A stretch of DNA of 61,883 nt from a virus. The position numbers were made by a program, and so were the translations under genes. The DNA is taken from IMG/VR virus record IMGVR_UViG_3300044726_000045, positions 1-61,883 of that record; one strand, 5' to 3'. This document shows, piece after piece, positions 16,369 to 24,634 of this stretch. The first letter of the stretch is position 1. The number at the start of each line of letters is the position of its first letter. Below the pieces are notes generated by a model. That model did no database searches. It saw only the letters and a list, made by a program, of their open reading frames with translations, and was not told the DNA's origin.

Positions 16369-16546
16369 AGACTTCCTTCTTGAACACCCCGGTAGGACAG
16401 AGCATGTTCTCACTGTCACCAAAAATCTCAATGTGCTCTCTCCGCAGAAGGCCACAGTTACGACACTTTTCAAAACGACAGACGCAGAGTGGCTGGGCAC
16501 TCAAATCCTCCCATTTCACTCCACACCACTTACAGAATATCGGCAT
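16301..16546 (-). CDS. Small Cys-rich zinc protein, 81 aa
   Basis: The start at 16546 has AGGTG upstream. C-K-W-C at the N terminus and C-V-C-R-F-E-K-C-R-N-C later form two or more Cys knuckles. The C terminus is hydrophilic and overlaps the next gene by 68 bases. The function is unknown; a regulatory or protein-binding role is typical for such phage zinc ribbons. Confidence 0.5.
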   Translation of the reverse strand: MPIFCKWCGVKWEDLSAQPLCVCRFEKCRNCGLLRREHIEIFGDSENMLCPTGVFKKEVYEAVTETHEHDRVSSNQKRTDP

Positions 16547-16922
16547 TCTGCACCTGTAGCTCTCGCGCCCCACAGACACATACACGAAAATACACGCGAC
16601 GACCATCAATGATTTCCCACTGACGACGCCAATTATGCGAATGATCAGTAGCTTGCACCGCCGTGACGATCAACAACGCTTGCCATGCGTCCCATGCGTC
16701 AGACTCTCGGTCGGCAGCGGCTGGTCCATCGAATGACCATCCTCGCGTTTTAGAGTCATTTGGAACCGTCGCAAGGAAACCAGCACGAAACGCCTCTCGC
16801 AACGTCGGCAATTGGACAGGAGCAATATGCACTCGGCATTCTTGCCCACACTTCGGGCACCAGCGCCAATCACCAGCGATAGGAACGTTACAACACTCGG
16901 TGAACAACGTTTGATCACTCAT
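16530..16922 (-). CDS. Zinc-ribbon protein, 130 aa
   Basis: Starts MSDQTLFTECCNVPIAGDWR with a C-P-K-C-G-Q-E-C ribbon at residues 22-29. The middle has AFRAGFLAT and ESDAWDAWQ, which resembles small phage proteins annotated as conserved hypothetical. The C terminus has further Cys residues (VCVCGA). The function is unknown. Confidence 0.6.
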   Translation of the reverse strand: MSDQTLFTECCNVPIAGDWRWCPKCGQECRVHIAPVQLPTLREAFRAGFLATVPNDSKTRGWSFDGPAAADRESDAWDAWQALLIVTAVQATDHSHNWRRQWEIIDGRRVYFRVCVCGARELQVQNADIL

Positions 16923-17379
16923 CAGACCTTACCACCACCTGAGACTTGAGCAGTTCCACCGTGTTCTGGAACGCCTTCATCAACACGGCTGGATCGATGC
17001 TCACGGCATACACCTCACCGCTTCGGGCCATGCCTGCCATCACGCAATCACACACCATATCGATCACGTCGATGAGGTTCACATCATCACGCACGCCATC
17101 CGGTTGAAGAAGATGATGACGGTTCAACTGACGATGCCGGTCCCACCACCCGGTCTGTTTGAAGCCCGTGATGAAGTCCGCATGGAAGCTGTCAATGTCT
17201 GTGAGCTTGTCGAAGTCATGACGACCTGCGGCCTTCAGCAACTCGGACGCCATGAAACCCAACGCCGCATGCACGTCTCCCATATGCTGGAGACTGCTGG
17301 CAAGGAGCGTCTCTTTGGAGACGTTGGCATAGTCACACGTTCTGGTGTCGGCAGTCTCACTCTTTCGAATCTCAATCAT
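16915..17379 (-). CDS. Conserved phage protein, DUF5662-like
   Basis: 154 residues. The centre HDFDKLTDIDSFHADFITGF followed by WWDRHRQLNRHHL and DVNLIDVIDMVCDCVMAG resembles DUF5662-type phage proteins, whose function is unknown. The order of His and Asp residues is suggestive of an HD-like metal site, but that is inference. AAGGAG lies 8 bases upstream and is directly abutted by palindrome copy 4. Confidence 0.6.
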   Translation of the reverse strand: MIEIRKSETADTRTCDYANVSKETLLASSLQHMGDVHAALGFMASELLKAAGRHDFDKLTDIDSFHADFITGFKQTGWWDRHRQLNRHHLLQPDGVRDDVNLIDVIDMVCDCVMAGMARSGEVYAVSIDPAVLMKAFQNTVELLKSQVVVRSDE

Positions 17380-17382
17380 GAA

Positions 17383-17574
17383 TCATCTCCTTTGCAATCG
17401 ATTGCCAGACTCCATCTGCCCGATGACTTGCTGGACCTGACCCTTGAGCTTCTTGATTTGGAGCTTCGCCATCTTCCGATAACCGGAATGCGGTGGGATA
17501 CCTTCCAGCACACAGTCTTCCAGCTTCTCGATGGTCTTCCACATTTCTTGCCACTCGGCTCTGGTCAATGACAT
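17383..17574 (-). CDS. Small coiled-coil protein, 63 aa
   Basis: Helical throughout with heptad-like spacing (WKTIEKLEDCVLEG, LQIKKLKGQVQQVIGQM). The ATG overlaps the upstream stop as TGATG. The function is unknown. Confidence 0.6.
   Translation of the reverse strand: MSLTRAEWQEMWKTIEKLEDCVLEGIPPHSGYRKMAKLQIKKLKGQVQQVIGQMESGNRLQRR
17392..17407. repeat. GCAAYYRRTTGC palindrome, copy 4
   Basis: Core GCAATCGATTGC, a perfect palindrome. It ends directly at the AAGGAG ribosome binding site of the gene starting at 17379. Confidence 0.75.
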
Positions 17575-17774
17575 CAGTGTCTCCGTCGATTACGTTCTAC
17601 TAGACCACCAGAAATAGTTTTGATGCCGGGTTCAAAATGGTATTTACACGTCTGCTTGTGCTTAATCGACAACGCAAAACGCTTGGACTTGGCACCACAT
17701 TTCAGGCATTTCAAACGATTGCCGTCAACGACAATGTTCTTGCTACGTGTAAGTCGAGCCAAATCTATCGTCAT
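17574..17774 (-). CDS. Small zinc-finger protein, 66 aa
   Basis: C-L-K-C-G-A-K at residues 23-29, then H-K-Q-T-C-K-Y-H, forms a C2H2- or C2HC-like knuckle. Basic throughout, ending RNRRRH, which fits nucleic-acid binding. It overlaps both neighbours. Confidence 0.6.
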   Translation of the reverse strand: MTIDLARLTRSKNIVVDGNRLKCLKCGAKSKRFALSIKHKQTCKYHFEPGIKTISGGLVERNRRRH

Positions 17775-19102
17775 CGGATCACCGCGAATACCTTCGGGCC
17801 ACTCTCTTTGAACGGCGCATCATCAGGCCCCTTCGGGTAGGCATCCACCCAGATGAGCTTCCGATCACTCCGTCCCGGCCCACAGGGCTGGAGCTTCGCA
17901 TGGCCCTTCACAATGAACCGCACCTTCAGCTTCCGTCCTGTGCCAGCCTCTAACGGCTCTACAGCGGTCGCCTGCGTCTTCCTGAGTGCAATGACACGCA
18001 CCGTGGGCTTGAGGTTGAATTCCTTCTCAAACCGCTTCCGCGCATGCCGCTCGATATGGCCAGCTTCCTGCGTCAGCTTCGGCTCAATCTTCTTCTTCGT
18101 CCCCGGCACGGTCTGCCTGAACCACAGGCAGGACATCATGAAGAACAAGCTCAGTTCCCACACCACATTCATGGTGACACGTTCACCAACTGCCCATGGG
18201 TTACCGGCTAACTTCCCCTTGCCGGTGTAGGTATCTCGATACAACTGTCCGCTCATGGCCATCATCTCTTTGATGGAAAATTTCACCGGCCACGACCACT
18301 TCGTAGATGGTAGGATTCTCCCCTTCATCACCTTCTGGTCCACGACATACGCCGAGAACTGTAAGGCAGGCTCCTTACGATCTGTGTGCCATGACCACAG
18401 CAATGCCGCCGTGGTTCCTGCGGACACCGGACTCGACGCGACCGGATATGGCTCCGCAAACCAAAACCACCCGGCTCGGGCTGTGGGAATCTCTACGGAA
18501 GAAAGTGGCGAGTCATGGGGGATCGACTTCGCACCCTCCATGATGGCGTGCATGGTATCGGCGTTGAATGAAAAGACCTCGGACACCCGCAGGGCATTCA
18601 AGTCTTCCTGCAAATCCATGTAGTCTACTTGGCGCATTTCCAAATCTTCAGGCGATAGCTGCTGAATCACCTTCAGCGACTGGATCGCTTCCACTTTCTG
18701 GTCCAGTGCAATCTGCCAGTGAGGAAGTTTTCCAAACGCATTATCTCGGAACGCACTCAGCGGCACGTCAGCCGAAATGATCTGACCTTCGTTGTGTTTG
18801 CCTTGCACGTCCCAGAACGTGATCAGCTTCTCGGCCAGCGCCACGTCTTCCGGACTCTGGTAGGGATTAAACTCAGGACCGCTCGGGGCAATGAAACACG
18901 ACGGCTCACCGTTCGGCGCGATGGCGAACTGCACCAGACTCTGGGCTTCCAACTCGGTGATACGCTTCGCCGCTTTCTCCTCCGGCATGTTCAGGTGGCG
19001 GAACAGCAATGGTCCCAGCGTGGGGGCGATGTTTCCATACTTCAGTAACATCGCCGCCAACGTGACCGGTTTGAATCCTACGGGTATCCGCATCATGCCC
19101 AT
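17771..19102 (-). CDS. Large conserved phage protein, unknown function
   Basis: 443 residues behind a strong promoter and GGAGGAG. The N-terminal 60 residues look helical (KYGNIAPTLGPLLFRHLN, then EEKAAKRITELEAQSLVQF), like a winged-helix region. The C-terminal 90 residues hold KVRFIVKGHAKLQPCGPGRS and IWVDAYPKGPDDAPF. I recall this H-x-x-x-Q-P-C-G-x-x-R-S ending from actinobacteriophage proteins of unknown function. It begins an early operon just upstream of the small zinc-protein cluster, so a role in takeover or regulation is possible but unproven. Confidence 0.7.
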   Translation of the reverse strand: MGMMRIPVGFKPVTLAAMLLKYGNIAPTLGPLLFRHLNMPEEKAAKRITELEAQSLVQFAIAPNGEPSCFIAPSGPEFNPYQSPEDVALAEKLITFWDVQGKHNEGQIISADVPLSAFRDNAFGKLPHWQIALDQKVEAIQSLKVIQQLSPEDLEMRQVDYMDLQEDLNALRVSEVFSFNADTMHAIMEGAKSIPHDSPLSSVEIPTARAGWFWFAEPYPVASSPVSAGTTAALLWSWHTDRKEPALQFSAYVVDQKVMKGRILPSTKWSWPVKFSIKEMMAMSGQLYRDTYTGKGKLAGNPWAVGERVTMNVVWELSLFFMMSCLWFRQTVPGTKKKIEPKLTQEAGHIERHARKRFEKEFNLKPTVRVIALRKTQATAVEPLEAGTGRKLKVRFIVKGHAKLQPCGPGRSDRKLIWVDAYPKGPDDAPFKESGPKVFAVIR

Positions 19103-19125
19103 AACGCTCCTCCTTGAGCTTGCCG

Positions 19126-19154
19126 ATCATACACGCATGCAATCTGTTTGTCAA
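19126..19154 (-). promoter_or_regulatory. Strong sigma-70 promoter
   Basis: TTGACA (19149-19154), 17 bp, TATGAT (19126-19131) on the minus strand. The TGA in the -35 box is the stop codon of the 19151-19435 gene. It drives the 443-residue gene. Confidence 0.85.
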
Positions 19155-19435
19155 GAGGGTTTAGCGGGTGACTGTGCTCTGGCTATCTGGAGCCGCACCC
19201 AATCTGGGACGTCTTCACATTCCTCGGGGGTAGCCGTTCGCACGGTACCATCTTCCTGCCACACACCAATTGACCAGCAATAAACGCAGGCCGTTAAGTC
19301 ACCGGGCTGAAGCATGGATTCACCGGGGAGTGGTGGGGTATTCATCACACCTGTGACGGCATCGATCTTCCGACCACAGACACCACATCGATGCTCCACC
19401 AGTCTGGCTTTGCCCACCCACACGTGCTCAGTCAT
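19151..19435 (-). CDS. Zinc-ribbon protein, 94 aa
   Basis: C-G-V-C-G-R-K at residues 17-23 and PGDLTACVYC later make a four-Cys zinc ribbon, followed by GTVRTATPEECEDVPDWVR. This P-G-D-x-x-x-C-x-x-C arrangement is common in phage small proteins of unknown function. It overlaps the end of the DNA polymerase gene by 4 bases, and its stop lies within the next promoter. Confidence 0.65.
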   Translation of the reverse strand: MTEHVWVGKARLVEHRCGVCGRKIDAVTGVMNTPPLPGESMLQPGDLTACVYCWSIGVWQEDGTVRTATPEECEDVPDWVRLQIARAQSPAKPS

Positions 19436-21807
19436 GGTGACCTCTTGAACTTTTTCACCTCTCCCCAGTTCGGCCCTATCTTAGCATCGGCTGCAAACTT
19501 CAACTGTGGATTCCACCCCACCTTTTCGAAGGGTAGGTTCTCCATCTGGTCTATCTGCCGGATAACAATCTCCTCGACCAAATCCTCGGGCACGTAGTTC
19601 AGAATGGAATCATGACAGGCTCCAAAGCATGGTGCGATAGCTGCGAGTCCAGACTGATGTTCCAATGCGATGGTCCACAAGACCATATCAGTCAGGCATC
19701 CTTGCACCGGACTATTGATCGCCTGCCGTTCCGCCTTCGCGGCCACCTCACGGTTGGGTGACTTAATCAATGGCAGATGGCGAATCCTGCCAAGCGGAGT
19801 GCGGACTTGTTTGTGCTGTCTCGCCTGATCCACATACACTCGATGGTACACCAGCAACTTCGGATACTTCTTGAAGAACGTCTCTCGGAACTCGTGCGCC
19901 TCATCCCACGTCAACGTCACGCCGTAATTGGACCGGGCGTAGTTCACGAACCCATCTTCCTTCATACCAAAGACCAAACCAAAGTTACCAGCCTTGCCAA
20001 GCTGCCGGGTCTCTTCGAACGTGTGCGTGTCCGTCTGCTCCAGCGCCATCAGCGCCTCATACGTGAAGCCAGCAAATGGTGCGGCGGTGTCGGCGTGAAT
20101 GTCCTTACCCGATTTGAACACCGCAATCATGTTGTCTTCGTGCGCGATGCACGCGATGACTCGTAGTTCCCCCTGCCCGTAGTCCCGTTCCACCACCACG
20201 TAGCCCGGTGGGGCGGGGAAACAGCGCCTGATACGCTGCGCCCACTTCGTGTGCTTGGGCACCGTCTGGAAGGCCGGATCTTTACAGGACAACCGACCCG
20301 TCTTGGCCCCGCCTTCATCCTCGTCTCTATTACCCACGAACAGATAATACGTGGGATGAAATCGACCATCAGATCGGAGATGGCTCAGGAAGCCTTTGAC
20401 GTAGGTGTTGTACGTCTTCATCACGCCGCTGTCTTCTCGGATGAGGCTGATAAACTCCTTGGCCTTCGGGTCATCGGAGAACATCTCCAGATGCTCCATG
20501 GCCGTACTCGGGCGTTTGATACCGTCCTTGTCGTCCTTGGCGGTATACATCTTGGGCTTCAAGTTCAATCCCATGGGGGAGAACATGAAATCCGTGAGCA
20601 TGGCGGCTTTGGTGAGGTTCATTCCACCGGGTTTCGATGGGTCACCATGCTTCACATAGATGCGGCCACCCATGATCTTGACGGCTTCTTTCACGAGTCG
20701 TGCGTGCTCTGTCTCCAGATCGAACTTCAACTGCTCGTAAGCGTCCTTATCGATCAGGATGCCACCCTGCTCCACCTGTTCGAAGGCTCTCGATGCTGGG
20801 TGCAGAATGTTCACGTAGAAGCTGGTCAGCCTCTGGTCTCTCAGCAACTCCTTCTTCATGGCGTCAGCCACCTGAAGGTCGGCATCCACGTCGCCACCCG
20901 CATAAGGGAGTAACTGGTCTGGAGGTACTTGGTCCATCCGGCCCTTGTCCACGGTCCTATCGAACACGTCTGAATACCCGGCCAGCGATGGCACGTAAAT
21001 CTTGGTATGCACATCGAGCGCGTTGCTGCGATTCTCATCGAGCAAGCTGCCCACGATGGTGGTGTCGAACTTGAAGTTCGTGCAACTGATTGCAGCACGC
21101 TTCCACAGCCAGTGCAGGTCGTACTTGAAGTTGGCTCCCTTCATCTTCACCATGTCCGACCGCAACAGGAATTCAAGCTGCTCCCGCAAGAACGGATCTT
21201 GAAGTCGTTCTGTCTCATGCTGCCGGGACGTGAACCGGATGACCGATGCCTTCCCAGCCTCACAGGTCGCCTGTATGGTCACGATGTAGGCTCCGGGGTA
21301 GCTCAGGGTCGGTAGGGCGTAAGGGTCCAGTCCCAGCGTCTCCAAGTCCTTGGTGACGTCCACCGGCTCCCCAGACGCCTTGTAGCGGGTCTCAATAGCC
21401 TCACAGAGACCGGAGAAGTCATGGACATAGGTGTAAGCCCCATAGATCGGGGTCCACTTCCCTGTGAGACAGAATCGAATGGCGAGGGTCACATCGGTCA
21501 ACAGGTCCACGTAGTACCCGTGGTCGATATCCCCAATCTCAGGGCTGTAGGACACCAGCACCGGCACGCTGCCCAGCATCACGGGCAGAGTCCGGTAGGA
21601 CGTGGTGGTCCTATTCTTGGCGAGTAGCTTGTTCTCTTGGAGCTTCTTGAGGGAGTCTGACCCCAGCGCGAGAATGACCGTGGTGTCTGATGGAACGCTG
21701 TAGTCCGAGACGACGGTGATGGGTAACTCTTGGACGGATCGTAGGATGGGTGACAGAACCGCCAGTGTCTTGGCCGATGGTGTCTTGGTCCAGATGGTCA
21801 ACAGCAT
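19432..21807 (-). CDS. polA: DNA polymerase I, family A
   Basis: About 791 residues from the ATG at 21807. The 3'-5' exonuclease motifs are present: D154-L-E-T, N-F-K-Y-D, and Y-A-G-G-D. Polymerase motif A reads DYGQGELR (542-549), motif B RQLGKAGNFGLVFGM (601-615) and motif C HDS (732-734). There is no 5' nuclease domain. Two changes from the usual DYSQIELR occur in motif A (Ser to Gly, Ile to Gly), the latter at a position known to affect fidelity in bacterial Pol I. The residue equivalent to E. coli Phe762 is Phe. It replicates the phage genome. Start choice: AGGAC precedes this ATG; an upstream TTG start is possible. Confidence 0.92.
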   Translation of the reverse strand: MLLTIWTKTPSAKTLAVLSPILRSVQELPITVVSDYSVPSDTTVILALGSDSLKKLQENKLLAKNRTTTSYRTLPVMLGSVPVLVSYSPEIGDIDHGYYVDLLTDVTLAIRFCLTGKWTPIYGAYTYVHDFSGLCEAIETRYKASGEPVDVTKDLETLGLDPYALPTLSYPGAYIVTIQATCEAGKASVIRFTSRQHETERLQDPFLREQLEFLLRSDMVKMKGANFKYDLHWLWKRAAISCTNFKFDTTIVGSLLDENRSNALDVHTKIYVPSLAGYSDVFDRTVDKGRMDQVPPDQLLPYAGGDVDADLQVADAMKKELLRDQRLTSFYVNILHPASRAFEQVEQGGILIDKDAYEQLKFDLETEHARLVKEAVKIMGGRIYVKHGDPSKPGGMNLTKAAMLTDFMFSPMGLNLKPKMYTAKDDKDGIKRPSTAMEHLEMFSDDPKAKEFISLIREDSGVMKTYNTYVKGFLSHLRSDGRFHPTYYLFVGNRDEDEGGAKTGRLSCKDPAFQTVPKHTKWAQRIRRCFPAPPGYVVVERDYGQGELRVIACIAHEDNMIAVFKSGKDIHADTAAPFAGFTYEALMALEQTDTHTFEETRQLGKAGNFGLVFGMKEDGFVNYARSNYGVTLTWDEAHEFRETFFKKYPKLLVYHRVYVDQARQHKQVRTPLGRIRHLPLIKSPNREVAAKAERQAINSPVQGCLTDMVLWTIALEHQSGLAAIAPCFGACHDSILNYVPEDLVEEIVIRQIDQMENLPFEKVGWNPQLKFAADAKIGPNWGEVKKFKRSP
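21080..21095. repeat. GCAAYYRRTTGC palindrome, copy 5
   Basis: Core GCAACTGATTGC inside the polymerase gene, read there as A-I-S-C. Confidence 0.7.
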
Positions 21808-21934
21808 GAATGTCCTGCACAATCAGCGTCTTGCGACGTGATGCTTTGATGTATGCGTGAGCTTCTTCAGGAGTCAAGAAATTCGCCATCCGACACCACC
21901 GATGGGCAGTGTTAATCACAACCCCACCGGAAAA

Positions 21935-22345
21935 TCATTTCAACGCCTCATCATATCCCGAGTCTGACCCAAACTTGATCCGCTGCCACTCCGGGTCTCT
22001 CCAGCGGAAGACGGCCACGATAGCAGGCTTGATTTCCTGTATGCGAACCTTCACGCTGAGTGCGACGAACCCTGTCTTCTCTCCGCACTCCTTGAGCTTG
22101 GCTTCGTTCAGAACGAACAGCCAGCACTCCTTCTCCTTGATGATGGCGTAGAGACGGAGCTTCTTCATCACCGTCACCCAGAACCCAAGCTCCGTGTTCC
22201 CCAACAGGTCCGACTGCACCTCGACGGGCATATCCAGCCGCCATGGTCCCATCCGGAGTGTATGCACCTCGTTGGCCTTCAGTCCGCTGTCCACCGCGTA
22301 CAGCGTGACGCCCAGTGTATCGGCGGCAAAGTATCCAAGGTTCAT
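21935..22345 (-). CDS. Hypothetical protein, 136 aa
   Basis: Globular-looking protein starting MNLGYFAADTLGVTLYAVDS, with several beta strands and a charged C terminus (EWQRIKFGSDSGYDEALK). No motif is recognised. It is the last gene of the operon that starts with the L7/L12-like protein and lies just before DNA polymerase. Confidence 0.6.
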   Translation of the reverse strand: MNLGYFAADTLGVTLYAVDSGLKANEVHTLRMGPWRLDMPVEVQSDLLGNTELGFWVTVMKKLRLYAIIKEKECWLFVLNEAKLKECGEKTGFVALSVKVRIQEIKPAIVAVFRWRDPEWQRIKFGSDSGYDEALK

Positions 22346-22569
22346 GGCTTCTCCTCGCTATTCACCGTGATCGGCTGTGGGTCAGGAAACTTCGTGACGT
22401 CTTCCTCTTCGGCTTCAACCTTCTCCACCCGAGCCGCCAGCACCATGCACGCCCAGAACCGATCCCACACCGGTTTCAGTTCTGCCGCCGTCTTGTCCGG
22501 AAAGGTTTTCCGGAACGCCGACTTCAAGTCACGGGCCGTCACGGTCACCATCGTCACCTTTTGCTTCAT
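22342..22569 (-). CDS. Hypothetical protein, 75 aa
   Basis: The start at 22569 overlaps the upstream TGA as ATGA and has GGAG 6 bases before it. The product begins MKQKVTMVTVTARDLKSAFR and has an acidic tail. No family is recognised. Confidence 0.6.
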   Translation of the reverse strand: MKQKVTMVTVTARDLKSAFRKTFPDKTAAELKPVWDRFWACMVLAARVEKVEAEEEDVTKFPDPQPITVNSEEKP

Positions 22570-22820
22570 GACAACTCCAATGTAATGGTCTCTGGCAACT
22601 CGACAATCTTCATGTGGAACAGGGGCTGGCCGAGAAACGTGGCATCGAACTCCCATTCCTTCTCAGCCACCGACACACAGATCCAATCAATGTCCACGTC
22701 GATGGCCGGGAACAGCACGCTGCACCGGATATCCCCCACCTTGACCGAGCGAAGAAGCTCCAGTTCCGTCTTGGCCGCTGGAGCATCCCGCCGCATCATG
22801 TCTCGGGCGATGGCGGTCAC
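22566..22820 (-). CDS. Hypothetical protein, 84 aa
   Basis: The start is tentatively GTG at 22820, which overlaps the TGA of the L7/L12-like gene as GTGA; an ATG pair at about 22799 is an alternative. The product has MRRDAPAAKTELELLRSVKV and a strand-rich C terminus (LPETITLELS). It is translationally coupled to the L7/L12-like protein, so it may work with it. Confidence 0.5.
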   Translation of the reverse strand: MTAIARDMMRRDAPAAKTELELLRSVKVGDIRCSVLFPAIDVDIDWICVSVAEKEWEFDATFLGQPLFHMKIVELPETITLELS

Positions 22821-23860
22821 GACTTGCCGCCAATCACCAAGTCCGCGCCGTTCACGACCACCGCCTTCCACGCGATGCCCGTGCCCATCAGGAAGGCCCC
22901 GATGACTCGCGGAAGCGGCACGTCACCCGCGTCGAAGTGGTAGCTGCCGTATTTATGGCTTGGCTTCATCTGGACGCCTGACTCTTCCAGCTTCTTCAGT
23001 TCTGCGGTCGGATTGTCGGTCCACTCGGCACGAATCGAGATCCCACCGGTCTCATACAACCGGGCGGCAACCTTCACGTGCTCCGTCAGCGCCACGCAGT
23101 AATACACGCTGCCACTGCTCGTGCCATGGACCTTCTGGCCCAACGCCTTCGCGTCCTTCAGGCTGATCACCGCGTCCACCGGCTTCGCCGCGAACGCCTG
23201 CGCCAACCCCTGCACCGATGCCGTCGCTGATGCCATCTTACCGGTCAGGTCGGCAATCACCTCAGCCGAAGGAGCGCCCGAAGGAACTAGCAAAACCTTC
23301 CCATAGGCCGCTTCCAACTTCAACTTGACGTTGAATGCTTCCGTCGCCAGCGGATACGTCTTCAGATACTGCGGTGTCCCTGCGAGAGCCGCCTGCGCCG
23401 TTTGCTTGGCGAGAAGCAGACTCGCACCCGTCACCGTCTGAATCGCTTTGATGAGCATCAGCAGATGATCTTTGTCGCCCCCCGTCAGCACGACGGTCGT
23501 CAGTTCGCCTGCCGGTGTTTTCGGTAGCCCACCACCGAGGGCCTGTGCCAGTTTGGGCGTCATCGCAGCCACCGACACGTCGATGGTCTGGTAGAGCTTC
23601 GACACCCAATCCGAGATCAACGTGCGATTCTGTTCGGCCACCGCGAAGTCCACCGTATGCTTCATCAGCGCCGTGGTCCCCTTCGTCAGCGACACCGAGT
23701 ACTGGGCGTCCTTGTACTTGGCCTTGAGACTCAGCATATGGGTTTCGAACGTGACGCCTGCGGCAACCAGCGCCTTGACCTTGGCAGTCACGTCGTGCCC
23801 CGGCCCGAAGACTTTTGCAAAGAACATCAATTGAGCTTCCTGATTCAGAATAAGAGCCAT
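22817..23860 (-). CDS. Protein with ribosomal L7/L12-like C-terminal domain
   Basis: 347 residues. Residues 120-193 match the bL12 C-terminal fold in order: VVLTGGDKDHLLMLIKAIQ (strand and helix), TVTGASLLLAKQ (the G-L-x-L-x-x-A-K helix), then KLKLEAAYGKVLLV (final helix and strand). In ribosomes this domain recruits translational GTPases. Phages are known to encode ribosomal-protein homologues including bL12. The N-terminal 110 residues are helical and the C-terminal 100 residues hold an alpha/beta region with YYCVALTEHVKVAARLYETGG; neither is recognised. It has its own strong promoter and AAGGGAGTGGGG leader, so it is probably made early. Acting on host translation is inference. Confidence 0.6.
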   Translation of the reverse strand: MALILNQEAQLMFFAKVFGPGHDVTAKVKALVAAGVTFETHMLSLKAKYKDAQYSVSLTKGTTALMKHTVDFAVAEQNRTLISDWVSKLYQTIDVSVAAMTPKLAQALGGGLPKTPAGELTTVVLTGGDKDHLLMLIKAIQTVTGASLLLAKQTAQAALAGTPQYLKTYPLATEAFNVKLKLEAAYGKVLLVPSGAPSAEVIADLTGKMASATASVQGLAQAFAAKPVDAVISLKDAKALGQKVHGTSSGSVYYCVALTEHVKVAARLYETGGISIRAEWTDNPTAELKKLEESGVQMKPSHKYGSYHFDAGDVPLPRVIGAFLMGTGIAWKAVVVNGADLVIGGKS

Positions 23861-23902
23861 GTTTTTCTACCCCACTCCCTTGGGCACAATGTTACGGTCT
23901 AC

Positions 23903-23931
23903 AGTCTACCAAAGACCCCCGGATTTGTCAA
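23903..23931 (-). promoter_or_regulatory. Strong sigma-70 promoter
   Basis: TTGACA (23926-23931), 17 bp, TAGACT (23903-23908). It directly follows the TAA of the phosphatase gene and drives the L7/L12-like gene. Confidence 0.85.
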
Positions 23932-24633
23932 TTACCGCTTTTTGGCCTTCCACAAGCTCCGAGCCGAAGGCATCGGGCTGAACTGCTTGGTCTTCGCCGT
24001 CACCCCTTCGGGTGGAATCTGCTTCACCTTGGACTCAGGCAACTGCTGGTACTGAGTCGAGGACGATGCCGGTCCCAGTGAATGCCACTTGCCATTCCCA
24101 TTGCCGCCGCTCTTCGTCCCGGTCACCTCAGTCACGCCGTAGTGCTTCATCAAGAACTGCACTTGAGCCTTGGACTCCACCGCCTTCTTGCAGTAGTGCT
24201 TCCGGACCCACTGGATCGCGTCCTTCTTCCCCGTCAGTTCCGCCACGATGGCTGAGATCACGATCCCCGTGCGACCATGACCACCCACGCATCCGACATG
24301 CACCGTCTTGCCGTCCTGCAATTGAGTGCAGAGCCACGTCACCATCTTCTTGAACCGTGACGTGTTCACCGGGGCATTCATGTCCTGAATGCTGTAGTGG
24401 ATCTCCACCACCCCGTTCGGCTCCCATGGGTCCGACGACTTGCCGCTGGTGCTGCCGCTCTGCAATGACACATACACGTCGGCCTTCTTGATGGCTGGAT
24501 AGCTTGCACTCCCACCCACCAGCGTCCCCTTGCCCAGCTTCAGGGCTGGGTGCGACTCGTAGCACCGGATCGGCATCTCGGTGCCGCTGAAAGCGTCCTT
24601 GCTACTCTTACTGAACGTGTCCCACAGGGCCAT
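23932..24633 (-). CDS. CX5R phosphatase-like protein 1
   Basis: 233 residues. V-G-C115-V-G-G-H-G-R121-T-G is a cysteine-phosphatase P-loop (CX5R), of the G-C-x-G-G-x-G-R-T-G type seen in dual-specificity-like phosphatases of bacteria and phages. D84 (SIQDMN) may be the general acid. The His that usually precedes the Cys is displaced (HVGC). The C-terminal 60 residues are Ser/Lys rich and disordered. It lies downstream of the 363-residue gene and shares its promoter. Its substrate could be phosphoprotein, nucleotide or RNA 5' phosphate. Confidence 0.7.
   Translation of the reverse strand: MALWDTFSKSSKDAFSGTEMPIRCYESHPALKLGKGTLVGGSASYPAIKKADVYVSLQSGSTSGKSSDPWEPNGVVEIHYSIQDMNAPVNTSRFKKMVTWLCTQLQDGKTVHVGCVGGHGRTGIVISAIVAELTGKKDAIQWVRKHYCKKAVESKAQVQFLMKHYGVTEVTGTKSGGNGNGKWHSLGPASSSTQYQQLPESKVKQIPPEGVTAKTKQFSPMPSARSLWKAKKR
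24316..24331. repeat. Degenerate palindrome in phosphatase gene
   Basis: CTGCAA-TTGA-GTGCAG; the flanking palindrome is intact although the core differs by one base from GCAAYYRRTTGC. Confidence 0.5.
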
Positions 24634-24634
24634 C

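Noticed and set aside
21611-21889. Frame starting MANFLTPEEAHAYIKASRR upstream of the polymerase
   Set aside because: The first 30 residues look plausible, but no ribosome binding site is present and the remainder overlaps polymerase out of frame and looks like a shadow. It may hint at another start or a frameshift but is not supported.
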